DNA of 55,260 nucleotides from Firmicutes bacterium UBA2530 (GCA_002340985.1 DDNC01000009.1:124528-179787); one strand, 5' to 3'; counted from the first letter of the stretch, positions 8,995-17,931 are shown. The notes: generated by a model from the sequence alone, not told the origin. A program made the numbers and translations.

Positions 8995-9498
8995 ATGGAA
9001 ATTGTTAAGGTTTACAAAGAAAGTATGCCGTCGGTAAAACTTATAGGCAAGCGCTACACCAATGAGGACCGAAACGAAAATGGTACATTTGCGGATTACT
9101 GGCAGCAGTGGTTTAGAGAAGGATGGTTCGATATTCTTAATCAGTGCGGCAACATCCCGGGGGTAAGCGATGACTACCTTGGGGCTATGCGAATGACTGA
9201 CAGCGGCTTTGAATACTGGATTGGTGCATTTCTCGCCCCTGACACCAAAGTTCCGTCCGGATTTGATGAGGTTGAAATTCCTGCCGGGGATGTGGGAGTC
9301 TGCTGGATTTACGGCAACGATCAGTCAGGTGAACTATACAGCATGGAAGCCTCAGATATGTCCATGGCTGCTTTTTCCGAAAAAGGATGGAATTTTTCTG
9401 AGAATGGATGGTTTTTTGAGCGGTACAATTGCCCCCGTTTCACCGAACCCGATGAAAATGGAAATGTGATTTTAGACATTTGCGCATATTTAATTTAA
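8995..9498 (+). CDS. GyrI-like / AraC effector-binding-domain protein
   Basis: A 167-residue protein consistent with a stand-alone effector-binding domain of the AraC-effector/GyrI type. It starts EIVKVYKESMPSVKLIGKRYTN, has an ADYWQQWFREGWFDIL helix, GFEYWIGAFL, then EIPAGDVGVCWIYG, and ends with ENGNVILDICAYLI. No DNA-binding domain is attached. Such domains bind small molecules. An in-frame ATG at 8983 overlaps the GGAGG site, so the ATG at 8995, five bases after it, is the better start. Base composition is visibly richer in G and C than in the neighbouring repeat genes, so separate acquisition is possible. It is transcribed alone. Confidence 0.75.
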   Translation: MEIVKVYKESMPSVKLIGKRYTNEDRNENGTFADYWQQWFREGWFDILNQCGNIPGVSDDYLGAMRMTDSGFEYWIGAFLAPDTKVPSGFDEVEIPAGDVGVCWIYGNDQSGELYSMEASDMSMAAFSEKGWNFSENGWFFERYNCPRFTEPDENGNVILDICAYLI

Positions 9499-9540
9499 CC
9501 TCAGCAATTGTGCTAATGTTATACATAAATGCCTTATAAA

Positions 9541-9564
9541 AAGCCTGCCGCAAACGGCAGGCTT
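9541..9564. terminator. bidirectional terminator between GyrI-like gene and codA
   Basis: A perfect 10-bp stem AAGCCTGCCG/CGGCAGGCTT with a CAAA loop is flanked by A residues and T residues. It sits between two convergent genes and can serve both. Confidence 0.9.
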
Positions 9565-9572
9565 TTATTATC

Positions 9573-10808
9573 TTAAAACAAAACATCCTTTGTTCCTGCT
9601 GCCGCCTTGGCAACAAGACGGCCTTTATTGTATGAACACAATACAGGAGAGTTGTAATTCAGGGCATCGTAATAATTTTTTGCGTCCAATACGACAAAGC
9701 TTGCGGGATTACCCGCCTTTATACCGTAGGAGTCTCCCAGATACAAAGTCTTTGCGGCATTCGTTGAAATGAATTTGTATGAATTCATTATATCTTCATA
9801 TCCCATCATTTGGCACACGTGAAGCCCCATGAACACTACATCACGCATATTTCCGTTTCCTAACGGATACCATGGGTCGAAGATATCGTCATGTCCGAAG
9901 GAAACATTTATTCCCTCCGCCTGCAGCTCCTTAACACGGGTAACTCCTCGGCGCTTCGGATACGTATCCATGCGTCCCTGCAGATGAGTATTCACAAGGG
10001 GATTGGAAACAAAATTTATGCGGCTCATTTTTAAAAGTCGCATAAGGCGCACAACATATGCATTGTTGTACGAATGCATAGCTGTTGTGTGGCTTGCTGT
10101 TACGCGGTCAAACATCTGCATCTCATATGCGCGGGCTGCCAGTGTTTCAAGGCCTCTGGATGCCTCATCATCTATTTCATCACAGTGCACATCCACCAAC
10201 TTGTTGTATTTAGCTGCAAGCTCCATTGCAAAATTAAGTGAATCAACACTGTATTCCCTTGTGAATTCAAAGTGCGGGATTGCACCCACAGCATCAGCTC
10301 CCATGCGAACAGCATTTTCCATAAGCTCCTTGCCGTTGGGATAGCTGAGTATTCCCTCCTGTGGGAATGCAACCACCTGTATTGTCATGGAATCCTTAAG
10401 TTCATCGCGCAGCTCCAGCATGGCCTCCATGGCTGTGAGCTTTGGGTCTGTGACATCCACATGGGTACGCACATACTGAATTCCATTTGCTGCTTGCATG
10501 CGTACAGCCCTGTTCACACGTTCCTTTACATCTGATTTGGACAGCTTATCCTTGCGCTTGCTCCAGCATTCAATCCCTTCAAACAATGTTCCCGAAAGAT
10601 TCCATACAGGGTCTCCCGCTGTCAGGCACGTATCCAGATGCACATGCGATTCTATAAACGGAGGAAGTGCCAGCTTGCCTCCCATATCAATGATTTCTTC
10701 ACCGGGCTGAGCTGAAAGATTTCCCGAAATTTCGTCAAATACACCGTCCGTAATACGGATGTGAGACAGCTCCTGCGAATTTTCAATATATACGTTTTTT
10801 ATCAGCAT
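9573..10808 (-). CDS. codA: cytosine deaminase
   Basis: This is an amidohydrolase that converts cytosine to uracil and ammonia. Metal-binding motifs in order: ESHVHLD (His55 and His57 from the chosen start), DVHCDEIDD, ASHTTAMHS and the catalytic SFGHDDIFDPWYPLG block that marks CodA. The family's GNP.SFVVLDAKNYYDAL stretch is near the end. Length (411 residues) is normal. An in-frame TTG at 10823 would lengthen it, but AAGGA ends seven bases before the ATG at 10808, so I use that. It starts just after the codB stop with no real gap, so the two genes should be translationally coupled in a codBA operon. Confidence 0.93.
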   Translation of the reverse strand: MLIKNVYIENSQELSHIRITDGVFDEISGNLSAQPGEEIIDMGGKLALPPFIESHVHLDTCLTAGDPVWNLSGTLFEGIECWSKRKDKLSKSDVKERVNRAVRMQAANGIQYVRTHVDVTDPKLTAMEAMLELRDELKDSMTIQVVAFPQEGILSYPNGKELMENAVRMGADAVGAIPHFEFTREYSVDSLNFAMELAAKYNKLVDVHCDEIDDEASRGLETLAARAYEMQMFDRVTASHTTAMHSYNNAYVVRLMRLLKMSRINFVSNPLVNTHLQGRMDTYPKRRGVTRVKELQAEGINVSFGHDDIFDPWYPLGNGNMRDVVFMGLHVCQMMGYEDIMNSYKFISTNAAKTLYLGDSYGIKAGNPASFVVLDAKNYYDALNYNSPVLCSYNKGRLVAKAAAGTKDVLF

Positions 10809-10812
10809 CTTA

Positions 10813-12069
10813 TTATCCTTCAATAGTTATTTTTTTCAATTGTTTTTGCATTATTAACTCCGAGAGCAAGAAACACACACCGGCTACTACCATGGCGTTG
10901 ATTGCAGCAATGCCGAATGGAACGAAGTTTCCTGCCAATGCCCCCGCCACTACACCTGCTAAGGCGCCTAAGTTGAATTTTCGTTCTACAGCTGATTCCT
11001 TGCTGTAGCTTTCTCTGTGTATATAGAAGTCAAGAGCAATGATTGCACCGATTGGAGGCAGTGTAGCATTCAGGAATGATAACCACCCAACAAAATTGTT
11101 GTAAAGCCAGATTGCTGCAGCCGTACCGATTATACCTGCTATCAGCACCATCGGGCGTTTTTTAAACTTTGTGATATTGGAAAGACCAAGGCCAGATGTA
11201 TAAAGTGCATTGTCGTTTGTGGTCCAGATATTTGCGCCAAGAACCAACAGTGCCGGTATAGCAAGCCCTTGAGCGATAAGTACATAGAATATATCATCCT
11301 TTCCTGTGAATGCTCCGCCCACAGCTCCAAAAGCAAACATGAGTGTGTTTCCAAGGAAGAATGCTATAACAGTAGTGATTACTGCTGTTTTATTTGATTT
11401 TGCAAAACGTATGAAATTAGGTGTTGATGTACCGCCGCTTATGAATGAACCAACTACCATGCCGGCACCTGTGAAAACAGACATGGAGCCGTTTCCTTTT
11501 GAAAACACAGCCGTCACTCCGCCTCCTGTTGCAGTTGCTGTAACCATTGAGTATATTCCGAGAACAGCAATGAGAGGAACAGCTATGTAGCTTATTATTT
11601 CAAGGCCTTTTATTCCGAAATAAGCAGATGAAGTCATGCACATACCTGCAATTATTACCAAAATAATCGGATTTATTGACAAAAGCTCTGAAGCAGGAAT
11701 GGCAAACATTGCAACTCCTACGCCGAACCATCCAAGCTGTGTAAAGCTTATAAGCGCGGACGGCATATAAGAGCCGTATTTGCCGAATGAACGCTGTGCG
11801 AGCAAATCAAGGCTTAAGCCTGTATCGCTGCCAATATATGCAAGCACACCTGTATATACAGCCAAAATGATTCCACCAATCATTACCGACCAAATAAAAT
11901 CTGTAAAGTTTAGATTATTCCCTAATTTTGCGCCAACACTCATGCTGGCTGAGAAGAATGTAAATCCGAGCATTATGAAAAACATAGGCCAAAAACCTTT
12001 TCGTGCATTTTGCGGAACCTTCTCCAATGAATAGTCTGTGTCAATGTGTTGATTAATTTTCTTTGCCAT
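10813..12069 (-). CDS. codB: cytosine permease
   Basis: A 418-residue NCS1-family transporter with about 12 membrane segments. It imports cytosine for the CodA deaminase encoded immediately downstream. Family features include the N-terminal DYSLEKVPQNARKGFWPMFFIMLGFTFFS, the TWxx-type region LAQRSFGKYGSYMPS and GGTSTPNFIRFAKS. A good RBS (GAAGGAG) precedes the ATG. The gene is expressed from a promoter about 190 nt upstream through a structured leader. Confidence 0.92.
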   Translation of the reverse strand: MAKKINQHIDTDYSLEKVPQNARKGFWPMFFIMLGFTFFSASMSVGAKLGNNLNFTDFIWSVMIGGIILAVYTGVLAYIGSDTGLSLDLLAQRSFGKYGSYMPSALISFTQLGWFGVGVAMFAIPASELLSINPIILVIIAGMCMTSSAYFGIKGLEIISYIAVPLIAVLGIYSMVTATATGGGVTAVFSKGNGSMSVFTGAGMVVGSFISGGTSTPNFIRFAKSNKTAVITTVIAFFLGNTLMFAFGAVGGAFTGKDDIFYVLIAQGLAIPALLVLGANIWTTNDNALYTSGLGLSNITKFKKRPMVLIAGIIGTAAAIWLYNNFVGWLSFLNATLPPIGAIIALDFYIHRESYSKESAVERKFNLGALAGVVAGALAGNFVPFGIAAINAMVVAGVCFLLSELIMQKQLKKITIEG

Positions 12070-12262
12070 AATTATCTCCTTCGCATTTTATTTTTTAACA
12101 AATGGCGCAGAAAACTCAATATGAAATGCTTGTTTCATGGGCGGTCTGTTGCCTTGAGCGGCAAAAAAAAATCCTGCTGACCGCAAGATTTACATATCAA
12201 AACTGACCATGAATATTATAATCTTGCCGGCATCTCTGTACCGAGTTTAAAGATTTTTGTCG
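12070..12262 (-). promoter_or_regulatory. long structured 5' leader of codBA, possible attenuator or riboswitch
   Basis: The predicted transcript leader of about 190 nt contains helix A, GCAAGATT (plus strand 12183-12190) with AATCTTGC (12220-12227). Helix B is GCGGTC (12141-12146) with GACCGC (12179-12184) and encloses TTGCC/GGCAA. A and B share bases 12183-12184 and so exclude each other. A run of nine U residues (plus-strand A at 12163-12171) lies inside helix B. Further small stems follow (ATGAAA/TTTCAT, CTCAA/TTGAG). I cannot match it to the purine, TPP, preQ1 or guanidine classes. Confidence 0.45.
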
Positions 12263-12268
12263 AATAAA

Positions 12269-12297
12269 ATGTTAGCACATTTAAGCTCTAATGTCAA
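12269..12297 (-). promoter_or_regulatory. sigma-A promoter of codBA
   Basis: A consensus TTGACA -35 (12292-12297), a 17-bp spacer and TAACAT -10 (12269-12274) predict a start near 12262. Confidence 0.8.
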
Positions 12298-12331
12298 ACA
12301 AAATTTTTATCCTACATCTCATTAGAAAATA

Positions 12332-12354
12332 AAGACTGCATTTTCAGCAGTCTT
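12332..12354 (-). terminator. terminator of mgtE
   Basis: An 8-bp stem AAGACTGC/GCAGTCTT with a 7-nt loop is followed on the minus strand by TATTTTCT. It lies about 50 bp past the mgtE stop. Confidence 0.7.
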
Positions 12355-12404
12355 CATATCACTAATTATATGCAGTCAATATCTCTGCCACTGGGAATAC
12401 AGCA

Positions 12405-13739
12405 TCATATGCCAATAAGCATATGAGCCGTTTTGAAATAAATAATTAATGAAAAAGCGTCAACAATTGTTGTTATTAGTGGGCTTGCCATTATGGCAGG
12501 ATCAAGCTTTACGCTTTTAGCAACTATAGGAAGCAGCCCTCCCACCACCTTTGCAAGAACAACAGTCATGAAAAGTGTAATACATACTGTCAATGAGACC
12601 ATCGCCCCCACACCTTCCAGATAAAAAATTCTCAGGAAGTTTACAAAAGCAAGAACCAAACCCACAACCACACTTACTCTGAGCTCTTTCCAAAATACTT
12701 TTAAAGCATCACTCATGCTTATTTCACCAAGAGCTAATCCTCTGATTATAAGTGTGGATGATTGTGAACCGGCATTTCCTCCGGTGTCCATGAGCATTGG
12801 AATAAATGCCGTGAGCACCACAACCGATTGAAGTACATCCTCAAATCTTTTTATGATATTACCTGTAAATGTTGCTGAGAGCATCAGTATGAGCAGCCAT
12901 GTTATTCTATGCTTGGCAAGCTCAAATACTCCGGTCTTTAAATATTCTTCCTCTGAAGGCTGCATAGCTGCCATCTTCTGAAGATCCTCTGTATTTTCCT
13001 GCTCGATGATGTCAACTATGTCATCCACCGTTATTATTCCCACAAGCCTGTTTTCATTGTCAACAACCGGCATTGCGGTCAAGTCATATTTTTTAAATAG
13101 CTGAGCGGTGTTTTCCTGGTCATCCGTCGTTTTTATCGATATTACATCATCATTCAGAATGTCCTTAATAATTTGGTCGTCGTTGCTTAGAATCAGCTTT
13201 CTTATTGATACTACGCCCTCAAGCGTCCTATTTTTGCCTATTACATAGCACGTATTTATTGTTTCTTTATCAACGCCTGTTTTTTTTATGTGTCCGATAG
13301 CCTCTTTTACTGTCATTTCTTTCTTAAGATCCACGTATTCAACAGTCATTATACTTCCTGCTGAATAATCAGGATAATTCAAAAGCTGGTTAATAAGTTT
13401 TCTGAGTTCCTCATCTGTGTTTTTCAAAACCTTTTTAACAATATTGGCAGGCATCTCCTCAATAAAGTCAACGGCATCGTCCAAAAACAGTTCGTCTATT
13501 ATGCCTTTAACTTCTTTGTCGGTTATTGATTCGACCAGATGCTGCTGTAGTTCAACCGGGATATATGCAAAAACGCCTGATGCAACATCCTTCGGTAAAA
13601 TTCTGAAAATCATTACAAGCTGATGTTTGTCAACCTCTTCCAGTACATTGGCAATGTCCACGATATTCAGCTCAAGCAGCTCATTCCTTATATCCTGAAC
13701 TTTGTTTTCATTGATTAAATCTACTATTCTTCTTTCCAT
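12405..13739 (-). CDS. mgtE: magnesium transporter MgtE
   Basis: A 444-residue protein with the standard MgtE order: an N-terminal helical MgtE_N superhelix (about 1-125, including VELQQHLVESI and FIEEMPANIVKKVL), a CBS pair (about 130-255, MTVEYVDLKKEMTVKEAIGHI and DLTAMPVVDNENRLVGIITVDD), and five membrane segments (about 280-444). The membrane part has the family's MDTGGNAGSQSSTL and DPAIMASPLITT motifs. It is a Mg2+-gated channel that closes when cytosolic Mg2+ fills sites in the N and CBS domains. The leader carries an M-box riboswitch, so its synthesis is Mg2+-controlled as well. Confidence 0.95.
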   Translation of the reverse strand: MERRIVDLINENKVQDIRNELLELNIVDIANVLEEVDKHQLVMIFRILPKDVASGVFAYIPVELQQHLVESITDKEVKGIIDELFLDDAVDFIEEMPANIVKKVLKNTDEELRKLINQLLNYPDYSAGSIMTVEYVDLKKEMTVKEAIGHIKKTGVDKETINTCYVIGKNRTLEGVVSIRKLILSNDDQIIKDILNDDVISIKTTDDQENTAQLFKKYDLTAMPVVDNENRLVGIITVDDIVDIIEQENTEDLQKMAAMQPSEEEYLKTGVFELAKHRITWLLILMLSATFTGNIIKRFEDVLQSVVVLTAFIPMLMDTGGNAGSQSSTLIIRGLALGEISMSDALKVFWKELRVSVVVGLVLAFVNFLRIFYLEGVGAMVSLTVCITLFMTVVLAKVVGGLLPIVAKSVKLDPAIMASPLITTIVDAFSLIIYFKTAHMLIGI

Positions 13740-13868
13740 TATCAGTACCTCCTTATGGGAGCCGTACTGCCGTGATAACAGCTACGGCTCTAATATTAAT
13801 TTCGTAATTGGGTATGGGACCAGAGTCCATAACCGTCACCATCCTTTCAAAAATAAATAAAACAAATA

Positions 13869-14075
13869 AATCTCCCTACTCAAGGCAAGGAGATTATACG
13901 CATGTAAAAAACCAGCTCTCACCGTTGAGCTTTAGCTCTGCGTGGCTTAGGAAAAACCAGCTACATTAAATAAAGCCTTAATTCGACCATATCTGCTGAC
14001 CCATTGGTGTCTCTAGACATTTCTGGGCAGTAGCGTATTTCCACGTAGTAACCTCACCTAACAAGATAGTTATCA
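13869..14075 (-). promoter_or_regulatory. M-box (ykoK-type) Mg2+ riboswitch with terminator
   Basis: Read on the minus strand, the leader has the M-box signature blocks in order: GTTAGGTGAGG, GCTACTGCCCAGAAA, AGACACCAATGGGTCAGCAG, ATGGTCGAATTAAGG, and near the end CCACGCAGAGCTAAAGCTC. A terminator follows, AATCTCC (plus strand 13869-13875) paired with GGAGATT (13889-13895), then a U-rich tract. Mg2+ binding is known to favour termination in this class, shutting off mgtE when Mg2+ is ample. Confidence 0.93.
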
Positions 14076-14102
14076 AGTAGATATTATTTGATTTCTAATA
14101 TT

Positions 14103-14131
14103 AGAATACACCTTTTAAACTTATATGTAAA
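14103..14131 (-). promoter_or_regulatory. promoter of the M-box/mgtE unit
   Basis: TTTACA (14126-14131), a 17-bp spacer and TATTCT (14103-14108) predict transcription from about 14096, just upstream of the M-box. Confidence 0.65.
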
Positions 14132-14145
14132 GCATAAATTTTTCA

Positions 14146-15102
14146 CTATTTAATATTTTTCAGCATTTTATAGAAGTTTTTGTCTCTTTTTGCCATAGCT
14201 TCTTCACCTTTGCCATTGGAATAATCATACCAGCCCTTCCCTGTTTTAACTCCAAGATTGTTTTCTTCCATCAGTTCCCGCTGAAGTCGTGTAGGTTCCT
14301 TCTCAGCACTGAGTTCGCTAAACAGATATGACGAAATGTAATAAAATGTATCAAGCCCGCCTAAATCAGCTGTTTCAAAAGGACCTAACACAGGATATCT
14401 GAATCCAGGGCCATACTTCATAGCCTTGTCAACATCTTCGACTGTTGCAATACCTTCCTCAACAATTTTCAGCGCTTCTCTGTATACTGCGAACTGTATT
14501 CTGTTGCCTATGAAACCACTTACATCCTTCAGAACCACTACGGATTCCTTTCCGATTGCGGCAACCAGCTCCTCGAGTACAGCTACTGTTTCATTGGAAG
14601 TATCTTCAGCCTTTATGAGCTCAATCAGCGGAATAATGTGCGAAGGGTTCCACCAGTGCATTCCTATAAATCTTTTTTTATTTAATACCTTGCTGCATAT
14701 GCTGTTGATGCTCAATCCAGATGTATTTGTCGCAAATATACAGTTATCCCCTGCAATTCCTTCAACTTCCTGCCAGAAGTCCTGCTTTATTTCTATTTTT
14801 TCAATTATTGCTTCAACTATCATATCCGCATCTCTGAAAACACTTTTGTCAGTGGAATATGAAATATTTTTCAGTGTTTCCTCAGCCAGTTCTGCGGTAA
14901 GGAGTCCTTCGTCAATCATCGTCTTCTGATTTATGTTGATTATTCTTCTTGTATTCTCCAGATATTTCTCGTCAATATCTGTCACAACGACCTTGTATCC
15001 ATATTGCGCTAAGGTCTGGGCAATACCGGACCCCATTATTCCGCCTCCTGCAACACCGATTTTCCTTATATTCTGAATATTCAATTTTCCCTCCAAAATC
15101 AT
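14146..15102 (-). CDS. 3-hydroxyacyl-CoA dehydrogenase family protein
   Basis: A 318-residue NAD-dependent dehydrogenase of the 3-hydroxybutyryl-CoA dehydrogenase family. The Rossmann motif GVAGGGIMGSGIA is at about 16-28. The catalytic region includes ATNTSGLSI and GMHWWNPSHIIPLIE (catalytic His in GMHWWNP), and the C-terminal dimer domain has SGFIGNRIQFAVYREAL. The WNP where Hbd usually has FNP, and the YSNGKG.E tail, hint at a substrate other than acetoacetyl-CoA, so I leave it unnamed. Its ATG overlaps the stop of the HAD gene (ATGA), making it the last gene of a four-gene operon. No clear terminator follows. Confidence 0.85.
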   Translation of the reverse strand: MILEGKLNIQNIRKIGVAGGGIMGSGIAQTLAQYGYKVVVTDIDEKYLENTRRIININQKTMIDEGLLTAELAEETLKNISYSTDKSVFRDADMIVEAIIEKIEIKQDFWQEVEGIAGDNCIFATNTSGLSINSICSKVLNKKRFIGMHWWNPSHIIPLIELIKAEDTSNETVAVLEELVAAIGKESVVVLKDVSGFIGNRIQFAVYREALKIVEEGIATVEDVDKAMKYGPGFRYPVLGPFETADLGGLDTFYYISSYLFSELSAEKEPTRLQRELMEENNLGVKTGKGWYDYSNGKGEEAMAKRDKNFYKMLKNIK

Positions 15103-15788
15103 GAATTTAATATATCATACAAATCACTTATTTTTTTTATCTCATAGTTGGGACTTATATCTGTTGTGTTTGGAACAGAACTTTCGTTAAGCCAGCAGGT
15201 ATCAATTCCGAATTCCATTCCTCCTGCTATATCTGCCGTGAGTGAATCTCCAACTATCAGTGTTCTTTCAGGCTCAAATCCTTCTATTCTCCCTGCAACC
15301 TTTTCAAAATACTTTTTTGACGGCTTCTGGTAACCTATATCCTCTGATACAAATATCTCCGTGAAAAACCTTTCAAGATTCGCATCCTTGATTCTTTTGT
15401 ACTGAGTGTGAGAAACCCCGTTTGTAACGATATATATTTTGTACTCACCGCTTAATTTCTCCAAAAGCTCTTCGGCGCCTTCCACAAATTCGTGCTGCAT
15501 ATTCAGATAATACCTGAACCTGTTCTCAACCTCTATGCCGTCCAAATCTCTGTTATATTTTTTAAACAGCATGGAAAATCTGTTATTTAGAACATATTCA
15601 CGATCCACATTTCCCTTTTCCAGTTCACGCCACAGCCCCTTGTTTATAACGATGTAATCTTCTATTGCATCATTGATATTTTCTGTCTTCATTTCTTCAA
15701 GCAGTGCGGTGAGTGCTATTTTCTCACCCTTTTTGAAATCTAAAATAGTATCATCCAAGTCAAATAACAGAGTATTATATTTTTTCAT
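15099..15788 (-). CDS. HAD-family hydrolase, YjjG-type nucleotidase
   Basis: A 229-residue haloacid dehalogenase-superfamily phosphatase. Motif I is FDLDDTILDF with both catalytic aspartates, motif II is IVTNG, motif III lies around YQKPSKKYF, and motif IV is VGDSLTADIAGG. The overall sequence matches the YjjG/YfnB group, 5'-nucleotidases that clear non-canonical pyrimidine nucleotides. It lies between the TtcA-like gene (20-nt gap) and the dehydrogenase (4-nt overlap). The exact substrate cannot be read from sequence. Confidence 0.85.
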   Translation of the reverse strand: MKKYNTLLFDLDDTILDFKKGEKIALTALLEEMKTENINDAIEDYIVINKGLWRELEKGNVDREYVLNNRFSMLFKKYNRDLDGIEVENRFRYYLNMQHEFVEGAEELLEKLSGEYKIYIVTNGVSHTQYKRIKDANLERFFTEIFVSEDIGYQKPSKKYFEKVAGRIEGFEPERTLIVGDSLTADIAGGMEFGIDTCWLNESSVPNTTDISPNYEIKKISDLYDILNS

Positions 15789-15808
15789 TTGTCATTCCTT
15801 ATCTATAA

Positions 15809-16666
15809 TCAATTTTCATCTGAGCCGCCCAAACTCCCAGAATTTTCGTAATCGTCCAAAAAGCCGTGAAGCTTGCCGTCCTTTTTATACCCGATAACTG
15901 TATTGAGATTTACGTTATGGATGCTTCTGAAAATATTTGTGTCTATATGAGAATTTACTTGTCTGAGCTTTTTAATTAGAGCCTTGATTTCCTGGCGTTT
16001 TGAACCTATTCCGTCATCTCCCAGAACACAGTTTTCCGTCAGGCGGCAGGCGCATCTTATAAACTGCAGTTCGTTGTATCTTGCCCATGAAATTATATCC
16101 TCCTCGCGAACCTTGTACATAGGTCGGATTAATTCCATGCCTGCATGATTAGTGCTTTTAAGCTTTGGCATCATTGTTTTGAATTCTGCGGCATACAGCG
16201 TGCTCATGAGCACCGTTTCAATTACATCGTCAAAGTGATGACCCAACGCTATTTTGTTGCAGCCTAGCTCCATCGCATATCTGTACAAATATCCTCTTCT
16301 CATTCTCGCACACAGATAGCAGGGTGTTTCATCTACATTTGCAACAATATCATATATCTTAGTATTGAAAATTTTAACTGGAATATTTAAAAGCTCAGCA
16401 TTTTCCAATATAAGCTGCCTGTTTATTTCATTGTAGCCTGGATCCATGACCACATATTCGGTCTCAAATTTTATTTCACTGTATTTTTGAAGCTGCTGCA
16501 TGCATTTTGCCATGAGCATCGAGTCTTTTCCTCCTGAAATACACACTGCTATTCTGTCTCCGTCCTTAATGAGCTCATATTCCTTTACGGCAGATATAAA
16601 TCTCGACCATATGTGTTTTCTGAACTTTTTTACGATACTTCTTTCAACCTCTTCGTACTTTTCCAT
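15809..16666 (-). CDS. TtcA-family tRNA thiolation / PP-loop ATPase
   Basis: A 285-residue adenylating sulfurtransferase of the TtcA group. The PP-loop SGGKDS is at 44-49, followed by CYLC (Cys116, Cys119), GHHFDD (142-147) and a Cys cluster CACRLTENC (Cys205, 207, 213). Cysteines of this arrangement hold a [4Fe-4S] cluster in TtcA, which makes 2-thiocytidine 32 in tRNA. It starts six bases after a cysteine desulfurase gene, which fits a sulfur-donor pair. Clostridia carry several TtcA-like paralogues, so the target nucleotide is uncertain. Confidence 0.85.
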   Translation of the reverse strand: MEKYEEVERSIVKKFRKHIWSRFISAVKEYELIKDGDRIAVCISGGKDSMLMAKCMQQLQKYSEIKFETEYVVMDPGYNEINRQLILENAELLNIPVKIFNTKIYDIVANVDETPCYLCARMRRGYLYRYAMELGCNKIALGHHFDDVIETVLMSTLYAAEFKTMMPKLKSTNHAGMELIRPMYKVREEDIISWARYNELQFIRCACRLTENCVLGDDGIGSKRQEIKALIKKLRQVNSHIDTNIFRSIHNVNLNTVIGYKKDGKLHGFLDDYENSGSLGGSDEN

Positions 16667-16672
16667 AATAAC

Positions 16673-17794
16673 CTACTTTACAAATTTTTTATAACATTCA
16701 TCAAATGCATCTAAAAATAAATCTATTTCCTCTTCACTTGTAAGATGGCTTAGGCTTATCCTCAGCGTGGAAAGCGCCCTCTTTCTGTCCCCTGTCAGTG
16801 CATACACCGGCCTTGATGCAGTATTCGGCGCGCAGCATGCCGACTTGGTGGAAACGCATATATTATATTCCTCCAGAGCTTCCCTGAATTTTTCCGTATT
16901 TACTTTATCTATACTTATGTTTAAAATAAACGGAATTGAATTATCATTGCTGTTTATCATTACGCTTTTATATTTTTTCAGTCCATTCTTCAGCATGTCA
17001 TTAAGCTGCTTAACATATATGAGCCTTTCTTCTGAATTGCTGCATGCCAGATCAAGAGCCTTTTCAGCGGCGGCTATCATTCCAAGTGCAGGAGTTCCAC
17101 TCCTGTATGCCGTGGTGCTTATTCCTCCGTGTATGAGAGGCTCAAGCATTATTTTTTCTTTTTTTATCAATATGCCGCAGCCGTTAAGACCGTAAAACTT
17201 ATGTGGTGTAAGTGTGGCAAGATCCACATTATTAAAGGACACAGGTATTTTCCCCACCGCCTGCGTAGCATCCACATGGAAGCAGCAATGAGGATATTCC
17301 TTCAATATTCTGCCTATTTCGTCTATGGGCTGTTCAAGCCCAACCTCGCTGTCCACATAGCATACGGAAACAAGAATCGTATCAACTCTAATCATTTTTT
17401 TCAGACTTTCTATGTCAACTATGCCTTCCGGTGAAATTTCCGCGTATTCAACCTCATAGCCGTTGTTCTGCAAGTAGCTCACAGCGCCGTTCACAGAGGA
17501 ATGCTCCAAAAATGTCGTTATAATGTGTTTGCCATATTTCCTGTAATGAGCAGCCACCCCTTTTATTGCGGTATTATTGGCTTCGCTTGCTCCGGAGGTA
17601 AATATTACCTCATTTTCAGAAACTCCCAATATATCGGCAACCTTCAAGGTGCTTTCTTTCAACCGCTCCGCCGCCATCTTGCCCAGAAAATGGACAGAAT
17701 TGGGATTCGCCGTAAACTCTCTTGAAACACTGCCGAATGTATTTATAACCTGCTCGTCTGCAGGCGTATTTGCTGCATAATCTAAATAAATCAT
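16673..17794 (-). CDS. cysteine desulfurase (NifS/IscS family)
   Basis: A 373-residue class V aminotransferase-fold enzyme that takes sulfur from cysteine as a protein persulfide. It has TSGASEANNTAIKG (PLP phosphate site), FLEHSS (stacking His98), HVDATQAVGK (PLP Asp) and PHKFYGLNGCG with the PLP-binding Lys199. The mobile catalytic loop is STKSACCAPN (Cys320/321), a double cysteine rather than one. First gene of the operon with the TtcA-like thiolase, so it likely supplies that enzyme. The RBS GAGGTG precedes the ATG. Confidence 0.92.
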   Translation of the reverse strand: MIYLDYAANTPADEQVINTFGSVSREFTANPNSVHFLGKMAAERLKESTLKVADILGVSENEVIFTSGASEANNTAIKGVAAHYRKYGKHIITTFLEHSSVNGAVSYLQNNGYEVEYAEISPEGIVDIESLKKMIRVDTILVSVCYVDSEVGLEQPIDEIGRILKEYPHCCFHVDATQAVGKIPVSFNNVDLATLTPHKFYGLNGCGILIKKEKIMLEPLIHGGISTTAYRSGTPALGMIAAAEKALDLACSNSEERLIYVKQLNDMLKNGLKKYKSVMINSNDNSIPFILNISIDKVNTEKFREALEEYNICVSTKSACCAPNTASRPVYALTGDRKRALSTLRISLSHLTSEEEIDLFLDAFDECYKKFVK

Positions 17795-17814
17795 AATTCA
17801 CCTCTATCTTACTA

Positions 17815-17843
17815 ATTATATTAATAAAATCATAATATTACAA
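17815..17843 (-). promoter_or_regulatory. promoter of the cysteine desulfurase operon
   Basis: TTGTAA (17838-17843), a 17-bp spacer and consensus TATAAT (17815-17820), about 21 bp before the ATG. Confidence 0.65.
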
Positions 17844-17865
17844 GTGTTACAATACAAAAAATATG

Positions 17866-17894
17866 TTGCATTGAACTACTCTTTTTGGTAATCT
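17866..17894 (+). promoter_or_regulatory. promoter of the AIM24-family gene
   Basis: TTGCAT (17866-17871), a 17-bp spacer and TAATCT (17889-17894), about 38 bp before the ATG at 17932. Confidence 0.6.
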
Positions 17895-17931
17895 CAATTT
17901 AAAGAATGAAAATAAATTTTCAGGAGGGAAT

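Noticed and set aside
12070..12262. Purine or TPP riboswitch before codBA
   Set aside because: The conserved joining sequences (CTACC/GACT-type for purine, CTGAGA and TAATGC for TPP) are absent.
16767..17195. 142-codon plus-strand frame opposite the cysteine desulfurase
   Set aside because: It is antisense to a fully conserved PLP enzyme and has no features of its own.
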